This document shows positions 44,136-52,790 of a stretch of DNA of 64,000 nucleotides, in pieces (positions within the stretch are counted from its first letter, which is position 1; the number at the start of each line of letters is the position of its first letter). The DNA is from Brevibacillus laterosporus. Its GTDB lineage: Bacteria > Bacillota > Bacilli > Brevibacillales > Brevibacillaceae. Below the pieces are notes generated by a model, which was not told the DNA's origin, did no database searches, and saw only the letters and a program-made list of their open reading frames with translations. The translations under genes and the position numbers were made by a program. The stretch covers positions 5,315,501-5,379,500 of the forward strand of contig CP033464.1 of NCBI GenBank assembly GCA_007833815.1, given 5' to 3'.

Positions 44136-44387
44136 TTAGAAGCAACGGGAACAACGACCACATCGGGAGCAATTGAAGAAAATACAAAAGCAGCTACAGG
44201 AACAACTGCATGAACAACTGCATGAACAGCTACACGAGCAATTGCACGAACAGCGGTGATGACACCCTCCGCATCTTCTCTGAACTAGCATTGCATCTTG
44301 CTGACTTTCATTTTCCCAAGGCGATACATCTCCACCGCTGAATTTGTCAATCTTCAACTTTTTAAGTTCGTTTTGGAAATCATCCAT
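44136..44387 (-). CDS. Heterocycloanthracin-type azol(in)e bacteriocin precursor with poly(Ser-Cys) core
   Basis: 83 residues from the ATG at 44387, eight bases after GGAGG; an ATG at 44405 has no site. The leader (1-38, DDFQNELKKLKIDKFSGGDV, SPWENESQQ) matches the leader type of Bacillus heterocycloanthracin precursors. The core has 18 Cys: RCGGCHH, then C46-S-C-N-C followed by eight Ser-Cys pairs to C66, then F-C68-IFFNC and three CSRC/CGRC-like units ending RCF. Ser and Cys in strict alternation would be converted to a long conjugated oxazole/thiazole chain by the three enzymes encoded downstream. No homologous core of this length is known to me. Confidence 0.87.
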   Translation of the reverse strand: MDDFQNELKKLKIDKFSGGDVSPWENESQQDAMLVQRRCGGCHHRCSCNCSCSCSCSCSCSCSCSCFCIFFNCSRCGRCSRCF

Positions 44388-44405
44388 GATTACTACCTCC
44401 AGCAT

Positions 44406-45457
44406 TAAAATATGATACTTAGGAAAACCTTTGTCGAACGGGTGAAGCTATCCAATACACGAATACCCATCAGCGAATATACACTATATATATGAAAGAT
44501 CATCCTTGATTGGATCCTCCTGCAAAAGCCTATTTTTTGGGGCCCTTAAAAAACGCAAGAAAAGAGCCACCTCCCGAGTGGAAAGTGGCCCTTCATTTAA
44601 ACTGCTCACCGATGTGGAAATCCCCATACCCGGCTTAACGTGTGTGGGGATTTGTTTTTACGCCTGTATGTGTCGTTCGATTTTATCTACAAATTTGTCC
44701 ATCAGTTGCTCGAGCAAATGAAGCCGCCCTCGCAAGGTGCCAAATCCTCCTGGGCTTCCGCCATTCGCTCTTGTAACCTGCCGATCATTGTGTACTTCGT
44801 TAAATTCTATTCCTATTACATAAATTTTAAAATTTTACCTAATAATTCCATAATATAAATTAAAACCGAGCAATGAATTTCTGATTGATTACTATACTGT
44901 TCCACACCAGACGCTGAAGCTCGTTGGCTCATTTGATAGATGATAAACACTTACTGGTGAATTTGAGATATTCGGTCTTAAAGGAAGCTGAACTGTTAGC
45001 GAGAGCATTTAGCGATCAAGTCAAATTAAATCTTTCTTTTAGAAGAGAAACACAAGAGGAAATGTCTTCACCGAAGTAAATTAATCTTTATGGGAACCTT
45101 GTTTTTAGTGTACAAATGGTTAAGTGACAAATTTCTGATACTAGCAAAAAGTCTAGTTATTACTAGAGATATGAATGGCGATATACCTAACATTCAGTAT
45201 TCTCACATAAATAAACTTATCATCCCATAAAAAGAACTTATGGGAATCTAATAAAATGTGACATCAATTGCAATAAAATATATATAATGGTAAAATTTTG
45301 AATTGAATAATTAATTGAGATATTATTGATTAATCTCAGAGTGAATAAGCTGGTATAGATCATTTTCTAAGGAGAGATGCCCCATTCTAAAAATCAGCTA
45401 AACGGTGGGTCAACGAACCATAGAGTAAGAAAACTGTCTTAATTGTATACTCATCAT
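44406..45457. other. Long interval upstream of the bacteriocin operon
   Basis: Contains the presumed promoter region of the precursor (no convincing SigA hexamers; TTCGAC-17-TCATAT is the best pair), the terminator at 44618, and a plus-strand frame without start at about 44913-45079 (LLVNLRYSVLKEAELLARAF, ending EMSSPK) that looks like the end of a lost gene. No transporter or immunity gene is present. Confidence 0.45.
44618..44660 (+). terminator. Terminator
   Basis: AAATCCCCA...TGGGGATTT followed by GTTTTTA on the plus strand. The gene it once served is not visible. Confidence 0.65.
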
Positions 45458-45679
45458 TCAAAATACGTTTTGCAAAATAATACTGTAATTCTTTACGGAT
45501 GTAAGGCTGTTGAATCTTATTGAATAAAATAACCTTGTTAGTGTAAGGCCACTCTCTCCTTTATTCAAGTAACATTCTCTGACATCCCAAATTTCGCGCT
45601 CCCAAAACCCATTTAATATTTGGGCAAATTCATCAATATGTTTTTGAGTAGGATTATTTCTGCCTTTAGATATAGACAA
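45458..45679 (-). pseudogene. Second recombinase, N-terminal remnant
   Basis: 73 codons beginning ISKGRNNPTQKHIDEFAQIL 18 bp after the tyrosine recombinase. The opening suits the N-terminal helical domain of a partner recombinase, as in elements with tandem recombinases, but the rest (TLTRLFYSIRFNSLTSVKNY) looks out of frame. Confidence 0.35.
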
Positions 45680-45697
45680 CTATTCCACACCCTCTAT

Positions 45698-46433
45698 CTA
45701 TTTTTTCATCTTGTTGGAATGTGCCTTTTCCCATTCTTTCCTAATATCATCATCAGAAGGGTGTAGGTAAATACCAATAGTAGTTTGAACATTTTCATGG
45801 CCTAACAGATCTTGCAACGTCTTTATATCTACTCCGTTTCTGAGAAGTTCTGTAGCGTAAGTATGACGGAACATGTGAGTTGTAAAATCAATTCCAGTTT
45901 TGCTCTTCATGCGTTTAACCCAGGATCTTGTTGATGAATAGTCTAAGTGCTGGCCTCTATTAGGCCCAGTTAACTTGAAAAATACATAGTTCGTGTCAAT
46001 ATCATCAGCATGAAAATCAATTAAAAAGTCCTGAAATAAGTTCATCGTTTTTTCTGTAACAAATACTTTGCGTCCTTCGCCAGCTCGCGTTTTAGATTTT
46101 CTAACGGTTATAGCATTTTTGCCAATATCAAAATCCTCAATCCATAATGAAAGGGCCTCTGATATCCGTAACCCACCTTCGTAAAGAACTAAAAGAAGTA
46201 AGCTATCCCTTGTATTAGTACAAGTATCATGGATAGACTTGATTTGAAATTCCGATAAAGTTTTGATTCGGCGTTTAGGCTCGTTTAACTTTAAGATATT
46301 TTTATCGACTGGTTTTCCTTTTGTTATATGATGTAAGAATGATTTGAATTTACGATGGTTCCCTGAAAATTGTTTTCGTCGATTCGATTGTATGTCTTTA
46401 GCGCTGGTATTTACAAATTGATACAGAGTGTCT
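45698..46433 (-). pseudogene. Tyrosine recombinase, N-terminally truncated
   Basis: The frame is open from 46433 with no start codon: LYQFVNTSAKDIQSNRRKQF, then catalytic Arg in YEGGLRISEALSLW, HMFRHTYATELLRNG, GHENVQTTIGIYLHPSD with the Tyr. The catalytic domain is complete. An internal ATG at 46045 gives 115 codons only. It interrupts a phage connector gene at 46442, so it marks the end of another inserted element. Confidence 0.8.
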
Positions 46434-46441
46434 ATTCAATG

Positions 46442-46684
46442 TTAACTATAAATTCGGTAAATCTTTAGTTTAGATAAAGAGTTTTTTAGCAAAAAAAATA
46501 GGCAGATTACAAACGTAGAATACGTTGTAATCTCCTTCAAATTATAGTCTATATAACTAGGACGATAACGGGAATAGTCGTAAACCGCTTCTGTTAATCT
46601 ATCGATCAGTTTATCATCTGAATGTAGAAAAGGCTCTTCAATATCTCCAAGCTCTTTACGTAGCTTCTTCACCAGTTCCATCAT
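46442..46684 (-). pseudogene. Phage head-tail connector-like protein, truncated
   Basis: From the ATG at 46684 behind GGAGG: MMELVKKLRKELGDIEEPFL, DDKLIDRLTEAVYDYSRYRP, then after about 50 residues unrelated sequence at the recombinase junction. The start resembles phage connector or DUF6682-type proteins. Confidence 0.5.
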
Positions 46685-47015
46685 TCGTATTCGCCTCCAA
46701 GAACTGCTTATACAATTCCATTCGTTTTTCTTTATTGCGAACAGCATCTGCATCCTCCACAGATACGATTAGATTTCGTACTAGTACTTCTTTCTGTTTG
46801 TGAGCATCCAGTTTATCGAATTGATCCAATGTTAAAAACTCCTGGGATACTACTATCTCAGGAGTAGGTTCATTAACAGGATCTATCTCATCGTTCTTAT
46901 CTTCCAGTTCAGTGGGAACCGGTTGGGTGTAATGCTCCTGGTAAGACTGGCCAGGGTGAATCATCTGGCCCGTTAACGGATGAAGAAATGAGCAACCTGT
47001 ATTTAACTTCAGCAT
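46656..47015 (-). CDS. Phage structural-region protein, unknown
   Basis: 119 residues: LNTGCSFLHPLTGQMIHPGQ then a Glu/Pro-rich stretch and FLTLDQFDKLDAHKQKEVLV. Encoded directly after the capsid gene; small proteins here are often capsid-stabilising or connector-associated. Unrecognised family. Confidence 0.55.
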   Translation of the reverse strand: MLKLNTGCSFLHPLTGQMIHPGQSYQEHYTQPVPTELEDKNDEIDPVNEPTPEIVVSQEFLTLDQFDKLDAHKQKEVLVRNLIVSVEDADAVRNKEKRMELYKQFLEANTNDGTGEEAT

Positions 47016-47030
47016 AAAGAATACCCCTTT

Positions 47031-48917
47031 CTATTGACCTGACTTGCTATTAAACAACTTGATTGTGCGATATGGCGGTTTTAACCAATCTGCTCCAAAT
47101 TCGAGCATGAATGTTTCAACACCCTCAGTTGGGATACCATCAAATTCTCCAATGCCTCCAAAATCATCTTGGGAATAAATATCCTCTGTTTGGAACTCCA
47201 CAGGAATCTTGTATGTTGTACCTGAAAAACTCTCGGCCATGATTAACTGAGCAAACTTTAAGTTCTGGAACAACTGACGCATAAACGCTAAACTGACAAC
47301 TGGAATTTGCGCAAGGTCACCAGTTGATGTTGCTGCGCTATCTTGAATTGCTCCGTCAGTAATGGATTGAGCAGCATCTGTGAGAGAGTGCATAAAATTC
47401 TGATACTCATGATGGTTTTCTCGCTCCATTCTTCCAAGAACACGATCAAGAATAGCGAGATTTCCTTTGCGTAGATTCTCGTCAATACGGAAATTCCGGT
47501 CTTTCGCGCGAAATTGATCGTCAAGGGCTGCCATTAAATTATCTACTACTGGAACCCACGGTTGAGCTGAGTTACCCACTTGGAGTTCCTTGTTGATAAT
47601 AGCCGCTCGTCCTGAAGGGATGCCTAAATTATGCTTTTGATTATCAATTTGGATGGCATCCACAAAGGCTTGTTCTGTCTCATTAAAAGAGGCTACTTCG
47701 GAAGCGTCCATAATGGCTGCGCCTTTTTGAAGTAGCCCATCTTTTACCTGTTTATCGTAAGGAAGTGCGTTGATTGCATCTGTTCGTGTTTGCTGTGCTT
47801 CTTCTTTCTTACGATTTGCCTCTTCCTGTTGTTCACGTTGTTGCTTATCTCTCTTTAAAATCTCCAGTTCATCCGTCAGAGCTTGTTCTTTTTCCTTTGC
47901 CACAATTGCTGAATCACATAGTGACATGTCAGCGTGGCCACTGTTTGTTTTTTTCCATGCGCGTAGTTCATCAAGTGTCATACTAAAGAAATCCATCTTC
48001 ATCTTTTCTTCCTCCTTGGTTAGTGAATCTATGATTACAGCTATTGCAGTGTCTGTTAACTCAATCGGTGTAGTAAATGCCTCAGGTTCTGCCGGATTTA
48101 ATACGACATCCCATGTGTAAAGCGTAAGATCACGAGCCGCATTGAACTTGCGACCGTTTGAAGCAGCTGGTGCCATGTCTCCGGTCATTCGATTGCTAAA
48201 CCCAATCGGTAATCCTGCGTCAAGCATGGCCTGCACCTGTTTCCCCATGTCTGTAGCTAATGGCTTATACTCAGCCCAAACAACTGCCTGATTAGGCACA
48301 CTGGAATCAAAAAGCACCCTACCATCTGCACCTTTATAACAGCGCGGATGAGGATGCTCGCCTGCATACGGGAAACCCGCCTTTTTCACTGCATCTAGAG
48401 CCACTTGATAAACTGTGCGGGGGTAGAGCCGGTTATTTCCATTGATTGCATCAACTTTAGAAACGGGCTGACGATACCACCCCGTTGATTTTCCTGCTTC
48501 ATCTACGACTGGAACAGCTCTTGAAAAACATAGTTCCCTTTGATCCTCTGCGCTGTCAGTCAAAACAGTAAAAAGTGGTTCAACTGAGTCAGTAAAACCC
48601 ATGCTTGGCTTCTGCCGTTCGCCAGACTCCTCTTTTGCTGCTTCTTCAATGCACCAAGTGCTAAAATCAGCCCTTGCTCTTGCATCAATTGCCTCATAAT
48701 AAATACGACGGTCCACTTCTGTTAGTGGAGTATTGGCCAAACTTTTCTTTATGGCCAGCAGAGCAATGACACTGTTAGCTTCTAAAATCTGTTTCATCAA
48801 TGGGTCATCGGTTAATGCATCCTTTATGGGTTCTTCATCCGCCATGAATCCTGCTTTTGCAAAGTACTGTAGATTCATTTCAAACAGTAATTTGACCTTG
48901 AATCTCTGTGTAAACAC
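47031..48917 (-). CDS. Fused prohead protease / scaffold / major capsid protein, capsid part truncated
   Basis: 628 residues. The N-terminal 260 hold the protease (INGNNRLYPRTVYQVALDAV; AGEHPHPRCYKG; LPIGFSNRMTGDM). A Lys/Glu/Gln-rich coiled coil (about 320-375) acts as scaffold. From about 430 on it is the capsid start (AIINKELQVGNSAQPWVPVV; AFMRQLFQNLKFAQLIMAES). Such protease-capsid fusions occur in some Bacillales phages and self-cleave on assembly. The capsid domain stops early (RTIKLFNSKSGQ), so head formation must fail. Confidence 0.75.
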   Translation of the reverse strand: MFTQRFKVKLLFEMNLQYFAKAGFMADEEPIKDALTDDPLMKQILEANSVIALLAIKKSLANTPLTEVDRRIYYEAIDARARADFSTWCIEEAAKEESGERQKPSMGFTDSVEPLFTVLTDSAEDQRELCFSRAVPVVDEAGKSTGWYRQPVSKVDAINGNNRLYPRTVYQVALDAVKKAGFPYAGEHPHPRCYKGADGRVLFDSSVPNQAVVWAEYKPLATDMGKQVQAMLDAGLPIGFSNRMTGDMAPAASNGRKFNAARDLTLYTWDVVLNPAEPEAFTTPIELTDTAIAVIIDSLTKEEEKMKMDFFSMTLDELRAWKKTNSGHADMSLCDSAIVAKEKEQALTDELEILKRDKQQREQQEEANRKKEEAQQTRTDAINALPYDKQVKDGLLQKGAAIMDASEVASFNETEQAFVDAIQIDNQKHNLGIPSGRAAIINKELQVGNSAQPWVPVVDNLMAALDDQFRAKDRNFRIDENLRKGNLAILDRVLGRMERENHHEYQNFMHSLTDAAQSITDGAIQDSAATSTGDLAQIPVVSLAFMRQLFQNLKFAQLIMAESFSGTTYKIPVEFQTEDIYSQDDFGGIGEFDGIPTEGVETFMLEFGADWLKPPYRTIKLFNSKSGQ

Positions 48918-49136
48918 GTTTTCTCACCCTTTCGTTACGTTATTGATTTGATTTCAAACCAATCATACAGAATCACCACCTTTCAACTGCTATTTATCCA
49001 CTGGCAACCAACTAACCCTGTTCTTATCCACCATAAGAATTCATAAAATCCATAAAATCCATTATTAGGAAGTGTTGTTGCGGACTAGAACAGTTAACCT
49101 AACTAGTCAGAATGGGTGACTTTACAGTATTCAATG

Positions 49137-49180
49137 TAGGGGTATGACCGAGGTATACACGTATCTCGGCTGAACCCCTA
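49137..49180. repeat. Nested two-tier inverted repeat
   Basis: TAGGGG-TATGA-CCGAG-12 bases-CTCGG-CTGAA-CCCCTA: two stems separated by symmetric 5-base internal loops. Related sequence (ACACGTATCACGGCTGTACC) occurs at 49553. Possibly a recombinase or RNA structural site. Confidence 0.5.
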
Positions 49181-49253
49181 TGTGAATCAGTTGGCAAAAA
49201 GGTAATCGGTGAATTTAGAATGTATTCTTCAAAAGGGGATTAATAGTGAGTTT

Positions 49254-49281
49254 AGACAGGGATGAAACCTGTCTTTTTTTG
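49254..49281 (+). terminator. Terminator
   Basis: AGACAGG-GATGAAA-CCTGTCT followed by TTTTTTG. Confidence 0.7.
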
Positions 49282-49330
49282 TTTTTTATGAATTAGGGGT
49301 AAAGGGATCATCTCTTCCGTTTACCCCATT

Positions 49331-49510
49331 ATGCGGGCGTTAGCACTAGCAGTTTTGGTACCAACTGCGGCTTTTGCGGCGACCACACCACAAAGTGGAG
49401 CAAAAATGACTGTTCAGACAAAAACCGAAAATGGCGTTCCGTTTTATTCAACAGACAAAGGGAAAACCTGGAACAAGTCTCTATTTACCAAATCCCGAAG
49501 TCAAAACTAA
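49331..49510 (+). pseudogene. Degraded copy of the Asp-box exported protein
   Basis: 59 codons: MRALALAVLVPTAAFAATTP, QSGAKMTVQTKTENGVPFYS, TDKGKTWNK then a shifted tail. Compared with 4938-5348, the start of the signal peptide is lost and the two repeats have collapsed into one by recombination; bases after the stop still match the original 3' flank. Confidence 0.8.
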
Positions 49511-49597
49511 ATAATATTTCCATCTATCTATCAATAGCAACCATAATTTTTACACGTATCACGGCTGTACCCCCTGCTTGAAGTCTACATGTTCTTT

Positions 49598-50189
49598 CTA
49601 CCATTCAATTTCTAATTCTTTTAGTTTAGTGTAAAGAGTCTTACGAGACATGCCGCATGCTTTAGCAATCATGTCCATACTCATACCTGTATCGTGTCGT
49701 TTACGGACCAGCTCAATAGCCTGCTGTAGTTCTTTACTGTCTGATGTGTACTTAGGAGCTCTGCCTTTGAATGCACCACGTTCTTTCGCTGCTTGAATCC
49801 CTTCATCTCTACGTTCTTTTATCATGTCAGCCTCAAACTCAGCGGCAGCAGCCAACATGGTTATCAGCATCTTGCCAATTGGGGTTGAGGTATCTACTTC
49901 TTGACCGCCCATGTTTAGAATGACCAAAGAGACTTCTCTTTCTCTGAGAGACTCGATTAATATCCAATGCATCTCTTGTATTCCTAGCCATTCTATCAAG
50001 CTTGGTTATTACAATAGTGTCACCTTTTGTAACGGTCTCCATCAGCACGTTGAACTGGACTCGGTTCCCCTTCTTACGACCACTGATCTTTTCTGTGAAG
50101 AGTGTCTCGCATCCATATGTATTCAGTGCCTCCATTTGAATTTCTGTACTCTGCCCAGTTGAGCTGACCCTTGCGTATCCATAGATCAT
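49598..50189 (-). pseudogene. Serine recombinase (resolvase/invertase type), frameshifted
   Basis: MIYGYARVSSTGQSTEIQME with the catalytic Ser in RVSS, then ITKLDRMARNTRDALDI. At about 49955 the frame changes and continues LVILNMGGQEVDTSTPIGKM, AAAAEFEADMIKERRDEGIQ and an HTH tail (SMDMIAKACGMSRKTLYTKL). A one-base indel separates N- and C-terminal halves. Start at 50189 behind GGGGG. Confidence 0.85.
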
Positions 50190-50295
50190 TGCGAAACCCC
50201 CTGTATTTATTACACAAGTCAATTACACATCATATTGAACATAGGAATGCGGGTTCACAGCTCTGATCAAGAGTGGTAATTTGAGTTTACTCTAT

Positions 50296-50416
50296 TTACA
50301 CAACTCTAACACCGATAGCTATTGCCGACGTTTCCAAGGGTTTAGCACATACAGGGCAGACATCATCTTTACTTTCAGGAAGAGGTGTCCCAATCTCTGA
50401 GCCAATCTTCTTTCAT
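50296..50416 (-). pseudogene. Short zinc-ribbon gene, frameshifted
   Basis: MKE, then in another frame KIGSEIGTPLPESKDDVCPV, CAKPLETSAIAIGVRVV. ATG behind GGGGTGA. Tiny phage-type protein. Confidence 0.4.
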
Positions 50417-50572
50417 GTTATCACCCCTAAATTTTTAGCAGGTCACGCATAACGACAAGGATGCAGTCCCCATTCCCCCATAAAAATCCCCCATCACGAA
50501 ACATTCCGAACATGCACAAATGCATCTCTTCCACTATATATGCAAAATTTTGCACACTTCCCTTTTTACATT

Positions 50573-50898
50573 TTACTCCTCTTCCACATCGATCTCACTG
50601 ACCATACGTTTAAGGTCTTCCATCGTATTAGGAATAGCTCCTTTGCTCTTCTGTTCGATCTCCACTGAATCCTTAATAGCCGCATCTGCCATGCTTTCCA
50701 ATACCTCGGGTAAACGTTCAGATGAGCGACGAACGATTTCTTTTTTTAGCTCTCGATCAAATACAGGGTCTTTTCTCCAGTTAAGTAATTGACGATCAGA
50801 GATACCTCATAGACCTGCGATCTCATCAGAGTCTTACCACCACACTTAGGTTGGGACAGATAATGGATTGCATCGTATTGTTCTGGTTTTAATACCAT
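50573..50898 (-). pseudogene. phBC6A51-type HTH protein, broken
   Basis: MVLKPEQYDAIHYLSQPKCG in one frame, then GISDRQLLNWRKDPVFDREL, KKEIVRRSSERLPEVLESMA, DAAIKDSVEIEQKSKGAIPN in another. This is the pattern of the small-terminase-like HTH family of Bacillus cereus phage phBC6A51. Disrupted near codon 25. Confidence 0.65.
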
Positions 50899-50948
50899 TG
50901 ATTCCACCTCGATTCTCTACTTTAGATTGAAAACTCTATCTCTCAATT

Positions 50949-51038
50949 ATCAAAAAGCCACTCATTGCTACGTCATACAGTACGTATGGCGCAACACTTT
51001 GAGTGGCTTTAACCGTTTACATATTTATCTCACACTAT
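50949..51038. repeat. Hairpin-bearing direct repeat (copy 1)
   Basis: AAAAAGCCACTCATTGCTA...CACTTTGAGTGGCTTT forms a long hairpin. The 90 bases recur at 51542-51634, flanking the gene between them. Confidence 0.65.
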
Positions 51039-51426
51039 CGCCGATCTTTGTTCCTTTCCAAGTATAATGTTCTTCTGAGTTCGAAAAACGATACAATCTT
51101 ACCTCAACCTTAACCTTTTTCTCATGCTCATCAAAATAAAAATCTGCTTCAGCTTTTGGATTCACATGACTACCTTTATAGTACCAAATGCCATGTCGTA
51201 AATACGCTAATAAAGGCCCTGCTTGTAACCACTCTCCGGAAATGATAATTGTCGGGGATTCTTTTTTAGGATTTTGATGCCTGAGCCACGCTAAACCATT
51301 AACTCTATACTGATACGGTTGTACATTTGTGTATATATGAGTTTCGAATTTTAGAATGTCTCCCCCTCCTGTTTTGTAGAATCCATCAATGTTCAATTGA
51401 TTTGGATTGGATGCAAATTGATACAT
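51025..51426 (-). CDS. Hypothetical protein between two hairpin repeats
   Basis: 133 residues, beta-rich: MYQFASNPNQLNIDGFYKTG, GDILKFETHIYTNVQPYQYR, GEWLQAGPLLAYLRHGIWYY, VEVRLYRFSNSEEHYTWKG. ATG at 51426, GAAGGAG upstream. Unknown family. The flanking duplicated terminators suggest a cassette copied or inserted as a unit. Confidence 0.6.
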   Translation of the reverse strand: MYQFASNPNQLNIDGFYKTGGGDILKFETHIYTNVQPYQYRVNGLAWLRHQNPKKESPTIIISGEWLQAGPLLAYLRHGIWYYKGSHVNPKAEADFYFDEHEKKVKVEVRLYRFSNSEEHYTWKGTKIGDSVR

Positions 51427-51541
51427 ATCGACTCTCCTTCATCACAGGCGTGAATAAATTTATCTATTTCAAAATATGCGAAATAAAAAGAGTAGGAGTT
51501 TGTCTATTTGCTAAAGGTGTCGCCTATTTCCTCAAATTCTT

Positions 51542-51634
51542 AATCAAAAAGCCACTCATTGCTAGGTCATACATTTCGCATGACGCCTCACTTTGAGTGG
51601 CTCTAATGGTTTACCTATTTATCTCATACTATCA
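51542..51634. repeat. Hairpin-bearing direct repeat (copy 2)
   Basis: About 85% identical to 50949-51038, including the end of the coding sequence motif ATCTCA-ACTATC. Confidence 0.65.
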
Positions 51635-51686
51635 TAATGTCACGATCATACTGGCATGAAAACGGCATCTTTTTTGCACAATTTTT

Positions 51687-51893
51687 TCACATATTGAAAT
51701 GCACCCCGTCAACCCCAAACATCAACACTGACAAGGTTTTTACGGCTTCTTTCACGTCTCGATACACTGTACTTTGATCGATTTTATGGCATTCTGCAAT
51801 TTCTTCAGCTGTCATTTTTTTATCTGAAAGATATAAATCATATATAACTTGATAGCGGTGAACATCTTCCGTCAACCTAACCTGGTCACACAT
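51687..51893 (-). CDS. Small HTH protein (phage regulator type)
   Basis: 68 residues; KKMTAEEIAECHKIDQSTVY, RDVKEAVKTLSVLMFG is a sigma-region-4-like HTH as in ArpU/late-gene regulators. It follows the helicase fragment by four bases. Confidence 0.6.
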   Translation of the reverse strand: MCDQVRLTEDVHRYQVIYDLYLSDKKMTAEEIAECHKIDQSTVYRDVKEAVKTLSVLMFGVDGVHFNM

Positions 51894-51897
51894 GTAC

Positions 51898-52254
51898 TTA
51901 AATGACGTAAATATCTGCAGGTGTATTTAACGCTTTGACTCGCTTTGTTAACGTGCCTAGTGCTGGAATAATGCGTAACAGCTGTAAGTGACCCCATTTA
52001 GCTGCTTCTTTTACCCATGTCGATTCTGCAACCTTCTTGGGTGCGATAACCAGTATCTTGCTGACAGCAAACTGGTTATATTTCAAATCATTGATTGCAG
52101 TTAATGTGATAATGGTCTTCCCTAGTCCCATGTCCAATAACAGCCCTAGTGTCTCGTCAGTTATTAGTCTGTTGATGCAATAGCGTTGATAAGCATGTGG
52201 AACGTACTTCACTTTTTGCCCACCTCTTGGTGAATTCGGATCATTCATTTTCAC
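51898..52254 (-). pseudogene. SNF2-type phage helicase, N-terminal fragment
   Basis: 118 codons: YVPHAYQRYCINRLITDETL (Q motif), GLLLDMGLGKTIITL (Walker A, 38-52), then KILVIAPKKVAESTWVKEAA (motif Ia). It ends at TPADIYVI, before the DEAH box; a full protein has about 450 residues. Confidence 0.75.
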
Positions 52255-52485
52255 CTTTTCTCACTGATCCAAAATCCCAAATATCGGGAATTTATCTGTA
52301 AACTTCCGTGACCAAAAACCCTTACGCGTGTATACGGGACGATTTATCTTTACTTAGCTATCCTATTCGTTGTATAGTCATTATTTACAAAAAGACAAAA
52401 ACATCCTCATTGCTACAAAATAATTTAGTTTAGAATAGCCTAATTCTGTGTTAAACTAGATGCAGATACGTATAATAAAAAAACC

Positions 52486-52610
52486 GTAGATGCTTCCAAC
52501 ACCTACGGCCATACAATAGACTGTCCCTTTAAAGGGGCGGCTCAAGAACTAGTGAGAATGATCTCCCAGCCTGCTAAGCTCAAGGGAGATCATTTCTTTT
52601 TTAGGTAGGT
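52486..52610 (+). ncRNA. Putative antisense RNA of the type I toxin
   Basis: A TATAAT at about 52479 is followed by a structured region (CCGTAG...CTACGG; CCCTTTAAAGGG) and the hairpin GAATGATCTCCC...GGGAGATCATTTC with TTTTTT. The transcript would overlap the 3' end of the convergent toxin gene, as in the Bacillus bsrG/SR4 and txpA/RatA pairs. Confidence 0.55.
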
Positions 52611-52673
52611 TAACAATGCGAGGATGAACATGCCGAACATGAACATCAGAGTCAACGCTTGATATACCTCCAT
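52590..52673 (-). CDS. Type I toxin, holin-like single-span peptide
   Basis: 27 residues: MEVYQALTLMFMFGMFILAL, LTYLKKK, ATG behind GGGGGTGAGAG. A short N-terminal part, one hydrophobic helix and a Lys tail are the hallmarks of the TxpA/BsrG/Fst-like membrane toxins. The stop lies inside the shared terminator with the antisense RNA. Probably a stabilising module of a prophage. Confidence 0.7.
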   Translation of the reverse strand: MEVYQALTLMFMFGMFILALLTYLKKK

Positions 52674-52790
52674 ACTCTCACCCCCTTCCCTATTGGGATA
52701 AAAGAGAGTGAGCCGACCACCCTTGAGAGAGCCATCTATTATATTAAGGTGAATTATAACAGCAAATGGAATATTTGGTATATAGTTTTT

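Noticed and set aside
43967-44161. 64-codon minus-strand ORF between precursor and ThiF-like gene
   Set aside because: It starts inside the precursor coding sequence, runs through the attenuator hairpin and has no ribosome site.
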